64,000 nucleotides of DNA from Allacma fusca (taxonomy: Eukaryota > Arthropoda > Collembola > Symphypleona > Sminthuridae), in the NCBI GenBank assembly GCA_947179485.1, contig OX359245.1:9405001-9469000 (forward strand), given 5' to 3'. The notes under the pieces were generated by a model that did not search any database, had not been told where the DNA came from, and saw only the letters and a list, made by a program, of their open reading frames with translations. The translations under genes were made by a program, and so were the position numbers. This document shows positions 1 to 11,563 of this stretch, one piece after another; the stretch's first letter is position 1; each line of letters begins with the position of its first letter.

Positions 1-668
1 AGCACTGGAAAATATATTGATTCGCTCAATATTGTACTACTGTAATGGTAAGACGACTGCTACACACTGGAGTGTGTGTTAAAAAATGCTGCACTGGTAT
101 CAAAGGTGAACTCTAATTTATCGAGTGAATATATCGATTGAAGGTGTTGTGCAGATGTTGAAACGTTTTTTGGGATTTTTTATTTAAAAAACTTATATTA
201 AAACATGTTCACAAATTTTCATAGCTTCATGTTTTGAGAGCAACCCAACTTAAGGATCTTCCAAAATATAGGGCAAAATGTATGAAGTGCCGTCAAAATA
301 AGTACGCTTTAATAACCCTGACAATAGAATATGATCGAAATAAACCTTTCCAAAATGAGATTCTATCATCCAAAATGATATTCCAGCTGGCGTCGAAATT
401 TACTGTAAACGTATCTTAACTTTTGACTTTATTTAAAGAATTTTTGTAAAATCTTGACAGAGAATTTAAAAGAAAATGAAATTGAGAAACTTGTTGCAAG
501 AAATATTTTTTAAGGAATCATCTGACACCTACAAACTATCTCAGAACTAATTACCTGATGATGGAATTATTAAATAATTTTAGATTTTTTTACTTCACTC
601 AGAATGGTCTTCGTAATTTCGAAAATATTGATTTTGAAGTACTTTTAAAAACTGGAATTACTCCGGTC
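1..668. repeat. R1 dispersed repeat, copy 1, left part
   Basis: No gene is recognised. The stretch aligns by eye with 37942-38016 plus 44308-45120: it shares the words GCACTGGAAAATATA, TATTGTACTACTGTAATG, GTTGTGCAG.TGTTGAAAC and GGAATCATCTGA in the same order. The short reading frame at 234-419 lies inside the repeat and is probably a remnant. A tract containing GGCGTCGAAATTTAC (near 391) recurs near 11956, 13846, 46999 and 61450. R1 looks like an old multi-kilobase family, since copies differ at many positions. Its class is unknown. Confidence 0.7.
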
Positions 669-1264
669 CAGAGCTGCTTTCAGGTATCAAAAAATCAGTG
701 TCCGCACCTGAACCCGACCCGTACCTGAAATTTCAGGTAAACATTTTCTTTGACAGTCGGATCCGGGCAAATACTTTACTTGTCAGGTATTTTTCGTCGG
801 GTAAAACTAGAATACCCGTACCTGAAAAATTACCTGAAGTTCGGATCTGATGTAAACCCGACCTGAACCTGACCCAAACCTGAACCCGCACTTGACTTTC
901 AGGTATTTCAAGCGACTGAATGCTAATATTATTGATAGCTCTAAAAGTTTGAGCAAACGGACTAAAAATACAGGTGAATTTATCAGTCTCACCACAGTAA
1001 GTGAAATGGCTGCACGCTGCTGATTTCTTCATTGTCTTATGGCCTTGCCTTCAGTCATCTTGACTTTGATTTAATTCTTTAATGTCTTCGGCTAATTCTT
1101 CACTCATGTTGAAAACTTAGTTTCTTTTTAAACACTTAAAGTTCATGATAATTACATCTAAATTATTACTTACTTCTAAACAACCAATAAGAAACCGTTG
1201 AAATCTCATCGATAATTACCGATGGTTGACGCTTTGCTAAACACTTCGGTATTTGACCTCACTG

Positions 1265-1545
1265 CAGGGATTGGATTTTCGTAAACCTTCCTAGGAGATC
1301 CTTTCTGAACTTTCCTGCTGAATCTTATGTCACTGCAGGAACGTCCTCAACGATTTAAAAAATCGCTGTTGGTAAAAATAATATCCCTACAAGACTTGAC
1401 GTCTTGTAGGGATATTATTCATATCAAATAAGTTTAACCAAATCTAAAAATCCGTTTTTACAACAAATTTTCCTGAAACAAGCCAACGAATTAGAAAATC
1501 CCTGCCAAAATAAGGTCAACGAATTTTAAAATCCCTGTTCTCAAA
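1265..1545. repeat. CAGGGATT-bounded block inside the outer hAT-like element
   Basis: The block begins CAGGGATTGGATTTTCG and contains several AAAATCCCTG words in inverse orientation (about 1490-1540). The same CAGGGATTTT.AAATTGTTGA words recur at 55490-55640, so this is probably another small element or its subterminal cluster. I found no matching target duplication, so the boundaries are uncertain. Confidence 0.4.
1377..1419. repeat. Perfect 19-bp-stem palindrome
   Basis: Arms AATAATATCCCTACAAGAC and GTCTTGTAGGGATATTATT are exact reverse complements around a 5-base loop TTGAC. It lies inside the hAT-like element at 669-2975. It could be a cruciform or a hairpin if transcribed; no function is assigned. 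Confidence 0.9.
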
Positions 1546-1926
1546 ACAATCCTTTCCTTTTAAAATTTTTGCTGTCAGAAATATTTTTTCCTGTGAAGAA
1601 AATTCCCATCTTCCCACAAAAATCCGACCCTTACCACCCTGTTCTTCCCAACTAATTTTAAGTGCCCTTAGAAATATTGCATGCAGAATGAAAGGCTTCA
1701 TTCACGTGAAGTTAGAATTTTATTCGCGGAAATAAACACCTGCAAGTTACCTGAAATGTCAAGTTCGGGTTCAGGTATTTCATATACTGAGACCCGAACT
1801 TGTACCTGATAAAGTGTTCAGGTATTTTGTTTTTACCCGAACTTGACGGTAACCCGACCTGAATTGTCAGGTGCGGACCTTGCAACTACCCGCACTCGAC
1901 CCGAGAATTGGGTACTTTATTTTAAC

Positions 1927-2894
1927 CAGGGTCGGGAATTCGAATTCGAATCGGAATTAGAATCGGAATTATATTCAAACAATTCGGGTATCCGAATCCA
2001 TATTAGAATCGGAAACAATTCACCACGGTATTTGTATCCGAAATTGGATTAGAATAAAAACAAGGGTATTCGAATCGGTATTCAAATATTTTTTAACGAA
2101 TTCCGATTCCAATAAAGCATCGATTTCATTGGGTTTTATACTGTCACGTGCGAGAAAATGTTCATAGGAAGCATTTTTGGAAAGCCGCACACATGCAGTT
2201 ATAAAACCCAAAGGGCAAGTAACGAACGTTTGGTAAACGAAAAGTGTATGGTTGGTAATGGGCAGTGGTTTATAGCCCGTTTTGTAAAAATTCCTACAAA
2301 TAGGATGAGATAGCCGCATGGTGTCGGTCTTACAGGACGATTAAGTGAATCAAGTTTCTTCTTTCTTAAATCTTGTTATCATCATGGGGATGCGTAAAAC
2401 TAATTCCGTTGAAGTGCATTTTAGTTTCGATGTGTTATCAAACAAATCGATTTGCAAATATATACTGTCAGAAGAAACTAACCGGAAAAGTAGTTAGACA
2501 GGTTAACAGTTTACTCGGAATTTTTTAAAAATGTTATTGGATCAATCCTTGCTTTTATATAGTTACTGAAATTTCAGTTGAGCATGTGTTTTCTGCGCTT
2601 AAATTTATATTAAATGATTGCGTGGTAATGTATAGATGCAAAAAAGCTTAATTTGTTATGTATCGCTTATTTTTTTGCGATTAAATTTTTGCTTTGAATA
2701 AATTTCCATTTTTTGTACGAATATCCGAAAAGTATTTGAATCGGAATTCAAATTCAACAAGTATTCAAATATATTGGAATCCGTATCGGAATTCAAATTT
2801 TTAAGTATTATAAAAAATAATTAAAATTGAAATCGAAACTAGAAAGTATTCGAATCCGAATTTAAATCCGTATTTTTCCGATATCCCGTCCCTG
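1927..2894. mobile_element. hAT-like MITE nested in the outer hAT-like element
   Basis: Termini are CAGGGTCGGGAATTCGAA at the left and CCGATATCCCGTCCCTG at the right, flanked on both sides by the perfect 8-bp duplication ATTTTAAC (1919-1926 and 2895-2902). GAATTCGAATCGG-type words cluster at 1930-2110 and 2700-2890. The 968-bp body has no transposase. The perfect duplication makes it younger than its host element, whose own duplication has two mismatches. A related copy seems to begin near 63890. Confidence 0.9.
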
Positions 2895-2975
2895 ATTTTA
2901 ACTAACCCGAACCCGACCCGAATCCGACCCGACGGGTATTTTTCAGGTACTACCTGATACTTGCAAGCAGCTCTG

Positions 2976-4640
2976 CTTCAGTCTAGGCTCTGTCGTGGGA
3001 ATTTAAATTCTGATTTTAATTTTCGGGCTTTAAAAATTTTGCCCGTCAAACGGTCAACCTATTAAAGTGGATAATTTTTGCAAAAAAACTTAAGTTTTGA
3101 CCTATTCCTTGACATGACATACTTCCAAGAAGGAATCATTTGAAACGCGGTCACCCGCGGGTCAGGACTTTAGATCCAAATTCATCAATTTTTCCTCCAA
3201 ATTTCAAAGATTTTGTTTCGTCAAGAAGGAATGATCTGAGGATTCCCCTCCCTCACTCAGGACGATGTATTTAGATGAAGTGGTTGAATAAAATAAAACA
3301 TTTGAAATTGGTGTCAACGGATATTCAAAAGTTTGAAAACACTTAATTTGAGTGACTTAAGATCAAAAACGTTTAAATGAGCTACTACATGCCTACAAAA
3401 TAAAATAATGCCAAACGAAATTTCCAAATTTTACTAGAAAATTAGTTGGGACATTCAATTTTGTTGACTTTTTACTCAGCATTGTAACATTGTGAAAGAG
3501 TTGGAGTAGTAATCATTGTAACGACAGGATATTTATTACTCCCGATGGGTTTCATACAGAGTCATGTTTCTTTTGAAACAAATTCCGAAATGAATTCCCC
3601 ACTTCTTTTACTCCTGCAGTAAAAGTTTTTGAACCAACAAATTGGCACAAATTTATAATTATTGTGATGCTAATTTCCTTCAAAATTAGTCATTTTCACC
3701 ATCGTAATAAAATAATTATTAAATAAATATTAATAATAATAAATGTTTGTATTAAAGATTTCAAAAAGTGTTTGAAAAATTGAAATGTTTTCATGTTCAA
3801 TTTTTGACTATGTACATGCGTCACTTGGTATGTGCTGTGTATTTATGGATTTTAAGCAAGTATGCAAGTCTCTTAAAAATGTCGCCATTTTTCAAAAAAA
3901 TAATTCTCTTATTTGATTTAACAAGCAAAGACGTAATACAATCATGGGGTACGGCATGAAGTATTAGAAAAAGTGTCAAATATTTTTGTGTCAATTTTCT
4001 AAGGAAAATACCAGCTGACGGATTTTTCAGTCAAATTATAAATTTCCTCTTCATTTTCGGTACAAAAATTATATTGGACTTCTGGTGTCAGCAGGACCAA
4101 TTTTTGGACCCACAGCGCGTTGCACGAGCCTCACTAATTTACCACAATGTTGAAGGTGCTGATATATTTTTCAAAGTTTTCTGTAGTGCTATGGAAGGAA
4201 GTAAGACGGTATTTTTTGCGAAAAGATGCCGTCTAATAAGCATAATCTTATACTACCCGGTTCAAACTGGATTAAAGCAAGAGAGCATTAGTGTAACTTA
4301 AACCCTCAATTCATATAACCCCTCGAATTCATTCAATAAAAGTTTTCAAAATAATTGCAAGAATTACACTGTACCTGCCCAATACAGTTTGCGATACAAT
4401 ATTTAAAGCAACGTTAGAGCTCTATTTTTGAACAGTGTACTGTACCTTTCTATGAAGGTGTTTAAGTTATTATCATTGAATTGTAATGAGAACGCAAAAT
4501 TTTCATTCTTGAATATGGTTGACGATTTTATTTACTTACTAAAGAACTTTAAAATTTTAGATTACACAATTTGTATTTATCCCAAGATGACAGTAGCTGT
4601 CAACTGCTGTGATGCTTTGTAACATACACGAACGTCCAGA
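2976..4640. repeat. R1 dispersed repeat, copy 1, right part
   Basis: 2984-3480 aligns with 45130-45720, including AATGATCTGA, TCAGGAC..TGTATTT and ATGCCTACAAAATAAAATAATGCC-like words. 3480-3740 aligns with 13370-13620, and 3768-4640 with 60740-61420. The small frames at 3768-3959, 4074-4301 and 4428-4622 are interrupted. One of them shares residues such as VYLW and DLT.K..IQ with the frame at 60749-61246, so R1 may derive from a coding sequence. No complete gene can be read. Confidence 0.7.
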
Positions 4641-5045
4641 TGTATCTACGTTTTTTTGAAAAAATTTACAGTGGTCTCAAATCACAAATTTTTCAGTATT
4701 TTCAGATATTATTACAATAGGGTACTTGAGAGGAGCTTTAATTCACCAATTGCCGTCGGGTTGTTTTATTGTTAGTTCAAAAATTGTACCAATGCGTGAC
4801 CAACCAAATGACAACTAGTAGATGAACTCGTTTACAGTTTGGGAGATGCACGGAGTGGCGCGAAAGTTAAATATTTTTCAGTTGCAACATAAACACTTTT
4901 TGGATTTTTGATTGCTTATTACAATTTTAATCCTCGTAATAGGGGACCCCTTTAAAATTCATGTTTTTTAACGGAGCTAAAAATATCCCAATCAAATGTT
5001 TTCAGAACAAGTTATTATACGCCATTTTAAGTAATTCCATGCCTG
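4641..5045. other. Unassigned AT-rich stretch
   Basis: I see no gene and no obvious repeat. It is the left flank of the foldback-like element. It reads as ordinary non-coding DNA with short A/T runs. Confidence 0.5.
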
Positions 5046-5169
5046 TATATCGTCGGCTACACTTCCTAACCGGCTATAATTTAAAATGCCTAAAATGAAA
5101 ACCGGCTATAGCGCTTCCGCTAGAAACTCTAAAGTGAAACCCGGCCATAATTCCCCTTTGCAGTGTATC

Positions 5170-5535
5170 ATGTAAGTGGAGTGGAGTTTACCTCCACTAT
5201 CCCACAATTCCCCTCCACTTCCAGTCCACTTCGAAACCACTACCCTTAACTTCCCCCCACTACCCTCCACTTCGCCTCCTCTTCCCCTCCAATTCCCCTT
5301 CAAATACTCAACCCCTCCACTTCCCCTTTAAATGCTCAACCCCTCCACTTATCCTCCAATTCCATTTCAAATACATAACCCCACCACTTTTCCTCCACTT
5401 TCCCTCCACTTCCCATTTAAATACTCAACCCCTCCACTTACCCTCCACTCCATTTCAAATACATAACCCCACCACTTTTCCTCCACTTTCCCTCCACTTC
5501 CCGTTTAAATACTCAACACCTCCACTTACCCTTTA
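5170..5535. repeat. Left tandem-repeat arm of the foldback-like element
   Basis: Imperfect repeats of CCCCTCCACTT and AAATACTCAACCCCTCCACTT words form two or three longer blocks; two near-identical stretches lie at about 5390-5440 and 5480-5530. The sequence is the reverse complement in type of the right arm but only about 370 bases long. Confidence 0.8.
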
Positions 5536-5539
5536 GCAC

Positions 5540-6250
5540 AAGAGTTCAATTCACAGTTGAGGAAGCACTGGATTTTCCAAATATTTCGTTTATATTTGGA
5601 CAAAAATGAAGAAACCTGGGAGGAAGCTGAAGAGCCGGGATGAGTAGATGTGGACGGCGTGGTGAGTCGGTCTTCACTACTGCTGTGCACGGAGGACGGC
5701 GTGGCTCAAGATGGCGGCCTATAGGTTGTTGCCGATGACCACGCTGCACCTACTGCTGTGAGCCGTGCTGCTGCCGGGGTGGAATGAGACGCGTGCTCTG
5801 GAGCCTATACTAACGGGAGCACTCGCTAGCGTGTGATGGCAGAGGGGGAAAGCCACGCAGCCTCCACCAAATGTCAGCTATGACTTACCTAACTAACTAA
5901 ATACTAATTAATCCTAAAAATAATGTAACTATTTATGAAATTATGAAGCTTGCTCTTAGTTATTTTTAGAGGCTTGAGGATAAGTTTTAAGTGACTCTAA
6001 GTTATTTTATATAAGTCTTGAAGATATTTATTAGAGTAAGTTTTTATGGGAGAATAAGTGTGGCAGAGATGTGTATTCTTCAAGAGTCTGTCTAACACTC
6101 TTTTTATTAATATATATCAATAGTCCAGCAGGACTAAACCTGAAGTGGCGGATGATTGGAACTCCCAGTTCCAATCACCCCACTTCCCCTTAAATATACA
6201 TAAGTATGGGAGTATGAGTACTCCCATAAGGATGTGTGAGACAACTCTCA
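5540..6250. other. Unique core of the foldback-like element
   Basis: This is the only non-repetitive part of the element. 5630-5870 is GC-richer than its surroundings (GGACGGCGTGG occurs twice, near 5652 and 5693). The rest is AT-rich. Reading frames are short and no protein family is recognised. The right edge carries a run of four hairpins, listed separately. Confidence 0.6.
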
Positions 6251-6253
6251 CAC
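6122..6253. repeat. Run of four stem-loops
   Basis: Four hairpins lie in a row: AGTCC/GGACT (6122-6135), GATTGGAACT/AGTTCCAATC (6154-6176, 3-base loop), TATGGGAGTA/TACTCCCATA (6205-6228, 4-base loop) and GTGTGAGA/TCTCACAC (6234-6253, 4-base loop). The last three are perfect stems of 10, 10 and 8 bp. They sit just before the large tandem array. Confidence 0.85.
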
Positions 6254-6261
6254 TCTCAGTA

Positions 6262-9200
6262 TTTAAATGAAGGGGAAGTGGAGGGGAAGTGGAGGGGTAT
6301 GTAATTGTAGGTTGAGTGGAGGGAAAGTGGAGGGGTATGTAATTGTAGGTTGAGTGGAGGGAAAGTGGAGGGGTATGTAATTGTAGGTTGAGTGGAGGGA
6401 AAGTGGAGGGGTATGTAATTGTAGGTTGAGTGGAGGGAAAGTGGAGGGGTATGTAATTGTAGGTTGAGTGGAGGGAAAGTGGAGGGGTATGTAATTGTAG
6501 GTTGAGTGGAGGGAAAGTGGAGGGGTATGTAATTGTAGGTTGAGTGGAGGGAAAGTGGAGGGGTATGTAATTGTAGGTTGAGTGGAGGGAAAGTGGAGGG
6601 GTATGTAATTGTAGGTTGAGTGGAGGGAAAGTGGAGGGGTATGTAATTGTAGGTTGAGTGGAGGGAAAGTGGAGGGGTATGTAATTGTAGGTTAAATGGA
6701 GGGGTACATAATTGAAGGGGAAGTGGAGGGAAAGTGGAGGGAAGTTGAGGGAAAATGGAAAGAAAGTGGAGGGAAAGTGGAGGGGAATGTAATTGAAGGG
6801 TAAGCTGTCGGGAAGTGGAGGGGAATGTAATTGAAGGGCAAGTGGAGGGGTATGTAATTGTAGGTTGAGTGGAGGGAAAGTGGAGGGGTATGTAATTGTA
6901 GGTTGAGTGGAGGGAAAGTGGAGGGGTATGTAATTGTAGGTTGAGTGGAGGGAAAGTGGAGGGGTATGTAATTGTAGGTTGAGTGGAGGGAAAGTGGAGG
7001 GGTATGTAATTGTAGGTCGAGTGGAGGGAAAGTGGAGGGGTATTTAATTGTAGGTCGAGTGGAGGGAAAGTGGAGGGGTATGTAATTGTAGGTCGAGTGG
7101 AGGGAAAGTGGAGGGGTATGTAATTTTAGGTCGAGTGGAGGGAAAGTGGAGGGGTATGTAATTGTAGGTCGAGTGGAGGGAAAGTGGAGGGGTATGTAAT
7201 TGTAGGTCGAGTGGATGGAAAGTGGAGGGGTATGTAATTGTAGGTTGAGTGGAGGGAAAGTGGAGGGGTATGTAATTTTAGGTCGAGTGGAGGGAAAGTG
7301 GAGGGGTATGTAATTGTAGGTCGAGTGGAGGGAAAGTGGAGGGGTATGTAATTGTAGGTCGAGTGGAGGGAAAGTGGAGGGGTATGTAATTGTAGGTTGA
7401 GTGGAGGGAAAGTGGAGGGGTATGTAATTGTAGGTTGAGTGGAGGGAAAGTGGAGGGGTATGTAATTGTAGGTTGAGTGGAGGGAAAGTGGAGGGGTATG
7501 TAATTGTAGGTTGAGTGGAGGGAAAGTGGAGGGGTATGTAATTGTAGGTTGAGTGGAGGGAAAGTGGAGGGGTATGTAATTGTAGGTTGAGTGGAGGGAA
7601 AGTGGAGGGGTATGTAATTGTAGGTTGAGTGGAGGGAAAGTGGAGGGGTATGTAATTGTAGGTTGAGTGGAGGGAAAGTGGAGGGGTATGTAATTGTAGG
7701 TTGAGTGGAGGGAAAGTGGAGGGGTATGTAATTGTAGGTTAAATGGAGAGGTACATAATTGAAGGGGAAGTGGAGGGAAAGTGGAGGGAAGTTGAGGAAA
7801 AATGGAAAGAAAGTGGAGGGAAAGTGGAGGGGAATGTAATTGAAGGGTAAGCTGTCGGGAAGTGGAGGGGAATGTAATTGAAGGGCAAGTGGAGGGGTAT
7901 GTAATTGTAGGTTGAGTGGAGGGAAAGTGGAGGGGTATGTAATTGTAGGTTGAGTGGAGGGAAAGTGGAGGGGTATGTAATTGTAGGTTGAGTGGAGGGA
8001 AAGTGGAGGGGTATGTAATTGTAGGTTGAGTGGAGGGAAAGTGGAGGGGTATGTAATTGTAGGTTGAGTGGAGGGAAAGTGGAGGGGTATGTAATTGTAG
8101 GTTGAGTGGAGGGAAAGTGGAGGGGTATGTAATTGTAGATTGAGTGGAGGGAAAGTGGAGGGGTATGTAATTGTAGGTTGAGTGGAGGGAAAGTGGAGGG
8201 GTATGTAATTGTAGGTTGAGTGGAGGGAAAGTGGAGGGGTATGTAATTGTAGGTTGAGTGGAGGGAAAGTGGAGGGGTATGTAATTGTAGGTTGAGTGGA
8301 GGGAAAGTGGAGGGGTATGTAATTGTAGGTTGAGTGAAGGGAAAGTGGAGGGGTATGTAATTGTAGGTCGAGTAGAGGGAAAGTGGAGGGTTATGTAATT
8401 GTAGGTCGAGTGGAGGGAAAGTGGAGGGGTATGTAATTGTAGGTCGAGTGGAGGGAAAGTGGAGGGGTATGTAATTGTAGGTCGAGTGGAGGGAAAGTGG
8501 AGGGGTATGTAATTGTAGGTCGAGTGGAGGGAAAGTGGAGGGGTATGTAATTGTAGGTTGAGTGGAGGGAAAGTGGAGGGGTATGTAATTGTAGGTTGAG
8601 TGGAGGGAAAGTGGAGGGGTATGTAATTGTAGGTTGAGTGGAGGGAAAGTGGAGGGGTATGTAATTGTAGGTTGAGTGGAGGGAAAGTGGAGGGGTATGT
8701 AATTGTAGGTTGAGTGGAGGGAAAGTGGAGGGGTATGTAATTGTAGGTTGAGTGGAGGGAAAGTGGAGGGGTATGTAATTGTAGGTTGAGTGGAGGGAAA
8801 GTGGAGGGGTATGTAATTGTAGGTTGAGTGGAGGGAAAGTGGAGGGGTATGTAATTGTAGGTTGAGTGGAGGGAAAGTGGAGGGGTATGTAATTGTAGAT
8901 TGAGTGGAGGGAAAGTGGAGGGGTATGTAATTGTAGGTTGAGTGGAGGGAAAGTGGAGGGGTATGTAATTGTAGGTTGAGTGGAGGGAAAGTGGAGGGGT
9001 ATGTAATTGTAGGTTGAGTGGAGGGAAAGTGGAGGGGTATGTAATTGTAGGTTGAGTGGAGGGAAAGTGGAGGGGTATGTAATTGTAGGTTGAGTGGAGG
9101 GAAAGTGGAGGGGTATGTAATTGTAGGTCGAGTGGAGGGAAAGTGGAGGGTTATGTAATTGTAGGTCGAGTGGAGGGAAAGTGGAGGGGTATGTAATTGT

Positions 9201-11090
9201 AGGTCGAGTGGAGGGAAAGTGGAGGGGTATGTAATTGTAGGTCGAGTGGAGGGAAAGTGGAGGGGTATGTAATTGTAGGTCGAGTGGAGGGAAAGTGGAG
9301 GGGTATGTAATTGTAGGTTGAGTGGAGGGAAAGTGGAGGGGTATGTAATTGTAGGTTGAGTGGAGGGAAAGTGGAGGGGTATGTAATTGTAGGTTGAGTG
9401 GAGGGAAAGTGGAGGGGTATGTAATTGTAGGTTGAGTGGAGGGAAAGTGGAGGGGTATGTAATTGTAGGTCGAGTGGAGGGAAAGTGGAGGGGTATGTAA
9501 TTGTAGGTCGAGTGGAGGGAAAGTAGAGGGGTATGTAATTGTAGGTCGAGTGGAGGGAAAGTGGAGGGGTATGTAATTGTAGGTCGAGTGGAGGGAAAGT
9601 GGAGGGGTATGTAATTGTAGGTCGAGTGGAGGGAAAGAGGAGGGGTATGTAATTGTAGGTTGAGTGGAGGGAAAGTGGAGGGGTATGTAATTGTAGGTTG
9701 AGTGGAGGGAAAGTGGAGGGGTATGTAATTGTAGGTTGAGTGGAGGGAAAGTGGAGGGGTATGTAATTGTAGGTTAAATGGAGGGGTACATAATTGAAGG
9801 GGAAGTGGAGGGAAAGTGGAGGGAAGTTGAGGGAAAATGGAAAGAAAGTGGAGGGAAAGTGGAGGGGAATGTAATTGAAGGGTAAGCTGTCGGGAAGTGG
9901 AGGGGAATGTAATTGAAGGGCAAGTGGAGGGGTATGTAATTGTAGGTTGAGTGGAGGGAAAGTGGAGGGGTATGTAATTGTAGGTTGAGTGGAGGGAAAG
10001 TGGAGGGGTATGTAATTGTAGGTTGAGTGGAGGGAAAGTGGAGGGGTATGTAATTGTAGGTTGAGTGGAGGGAAAGTGGAGGGGTATGTAATTGTAGGTT
10101 GAGTGGAGGGAAAGTGGAGGGGTATGTAATTGTAGGTTGAGTGGAGGGAAAGTGGAGGGGTATGTAATTGTAGGTTGAGTGGAGGGAAAGTGGAGGGGTA
10201 TGTAATTGTAGGTTGAGTGGAGGGAAAGTGGAGGGGTATGTAATTGTAGGTTGAGTGGAGGGAAAGTGGAGGGGTATGTAATTGTAGGTTGAGTGGAGGG
10301 AAAGTGGAGGGGTATGTAATTGTAGGTTGAGTGGAGGGAAAGTGGAGGGGTATGTAATTGTAGGTTGAGTGGAGGGAAAGTGGAGGGGTATGTAATTGTA
10401 GGTTGAGTGGAGGGAAAGTGGAGGGGTATGTAATTGTAGGTTGAGTGGAGGGAAAGTGGAGGGGTATGTAATTGTAGGTTGAGTGGAGGGAAAGTGGAGG
10501 GGTATGTAATTGTAGGTTGAGTGGAGGGAAAGTGGAGGGGTATGTAATTGTAGGTTGAGTGGAGGGAAAGTGGAGGGGTATGTAATTGTAGGTTGAGTGG
10601 AGGGAAAGTGGAGGGGTATGTAATTGTAGGTTGAGTGGAGGGAATGTGGAGGGGTATGTAATTGTAGGTTGAGTGGAGGGAAAGTGGAGGGGTATGTAAT
10701 TGTAGGTTGAGTGGGGGGAAAGTGGAGGGGTATGTAATTGTAGGTTGAGTGGAGGGAAAGTGGAGGGGTATGTAATTGTAGGTTGAGTGGAGGGAAAGTG
10801 GAGGGGTATGTAATTGTAGGTTGAGTGGAGGGAAAGTGGAGGGGTATGTAATTGTAGGTTGAGTGGAGGGAAAGTGGAGGGGTATGTAATTGTAGGTTGA
10901 GTGGAGGGAAAGTGGAGGGGTATGTAATTGTAGGTTGAGTGGAGGGAAAGTGGAGGGGTATGTAATTGTAGGTTGAGTGGAGGGAAAGTGGAGGGGTATG
11001 TAATTGTAGGTTGAGTGGAGGGAAAGTGGAGGGGTATGTAATTGTAGGTTGAGTGGAGGGAAAGTGGAGGGGTATGTAATTGTAGGTTAA
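6262..11090. repeat. 38-bp minisatellite array with higher-order structure
   Basis: The unit contains GTGGAGGGGTATGTAATTG followed by TAGGTTGAGTGGAGGGAAA. It repeats with very little change for about 4.8 kb, on the order of 120 copies. Four near-identical spacer blocks carrying GGTACATAATTGAAGGGG and GGTAAGCTGTCGGGAAG begin near 6695, 7740, 9772 and 11088, dividing the array into segments of about 1.0, 2.0 and 1.3 kb. A GGTCGAG variant of the unit clusters near 7010-7370, 8360-8530, 9125-9300 and 9465-9650. This pattern points to recent amplification in blocks by unequal exchange or replication slippage. Confidence 0.95.
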
Positions 11091-11563
11091 GTGGAGGGGT
11101 ACATAATTGAAGGGGAAGTGGAGGGAAAGTGGAGGGAAGTTGAGGGAAAATGGAAAGAAAGTGGAGGGAAAGTGGAGGGGAATGTAATTGAAGGGTAAGC
11201 TGTCGGGAAGTGGAGGGGAATGTAATTGAAGGGCAAGTGGAGGGGAATGTAATTGAGGGGTAAGCGGAGGGTAAGTGGTGGGGAGTGTAACATAATGTGA
11301 GGTGGAGGTTAAGTGGTGTGGAAATGGAGGGGAAGGGAAGTGGACTGGAGGTGGAGGGGAAATAATGGGATGGAGAGTATAGATGTAGTACGTATGGTAG
11401 TATCTACGTGGGGATTAGTGTAAGGGGAGCGGAAGGTGTGGTCAAGTTAAGGGAAATGGGGGAATTATGGCTGTTGTGAGTATTGAGCGACAGCGCTAAA
11501 TAGCCGGTCTGTATTCTAAGCATTTTTTATTTTAGCCGGTTAGGTAGTTTCACCGACGATATA

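Larger units (their letters stand above)
669..2975. mobile_element. hAT-like non-autonomous transposon (outer element)
   Basis: The left end starts CAGAGCTGCTTTCAGGTA and the right end finishes GCAAGCAGCTCTG, so the termini are inverted. The flanking 8 bases are CTCCGGTC (661-668) and CTTCAGTC (2976-2983), an eroded 8-bp target duplication as expected for hAT. Subterminal clusters of ACCTGAACCCGACCC-type words lie at about 690-900, 1740-1910 and 2900-2960. The related R1 copy near 45130 is uninterrupted at the same point, which confirms the insertion. No transposase is visible. A younger hAT-like element sits inside at 1927-2894. Confidence 0.8.
5046..11563. mobile_element. Foldback-like element with tandem-repeat arms
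   Basis: The ends are inverted: TATATCGTCGG at the left and CCGACGATATA at the right. About 85 bases inward the two ends still match at roughly three quarters of positions, including CTAACCGGCTA and CCGGCTAT..AGCGCT. Inside these ends the left arm (5170-5535) is CCCCTCCACTT-type sequence and the right arm (6262-11460) is GTGGAGGGG-type sequence, so the arms are inverted copies of one degenerate tandem motif. Long inverted arms made of tandem repeats are the hallmark of Foldback/Galileo-type elements. No transposase is visible. The target duplication is unclear (TA is possible), so the superfamily is an inference. Confidence 0.65.

Noticed and set aside
669-2975. Reading the outer element and the inner one as a single composite element
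   Set aside because: The inner element has its own perfect duplication, ATTTTAAC, so it is a separate later insertion.
6262-11090. CRISPR-like look of a regular repeat array
   Set aside because: There are no unique spacers; the whole 38-bp unit repeats, and the context is animal DNA.
11087-11293. 68-residue minus-strand Pro/Leu/His frame
   Set aside because: It lies within the foldback arm and is low-complexity.
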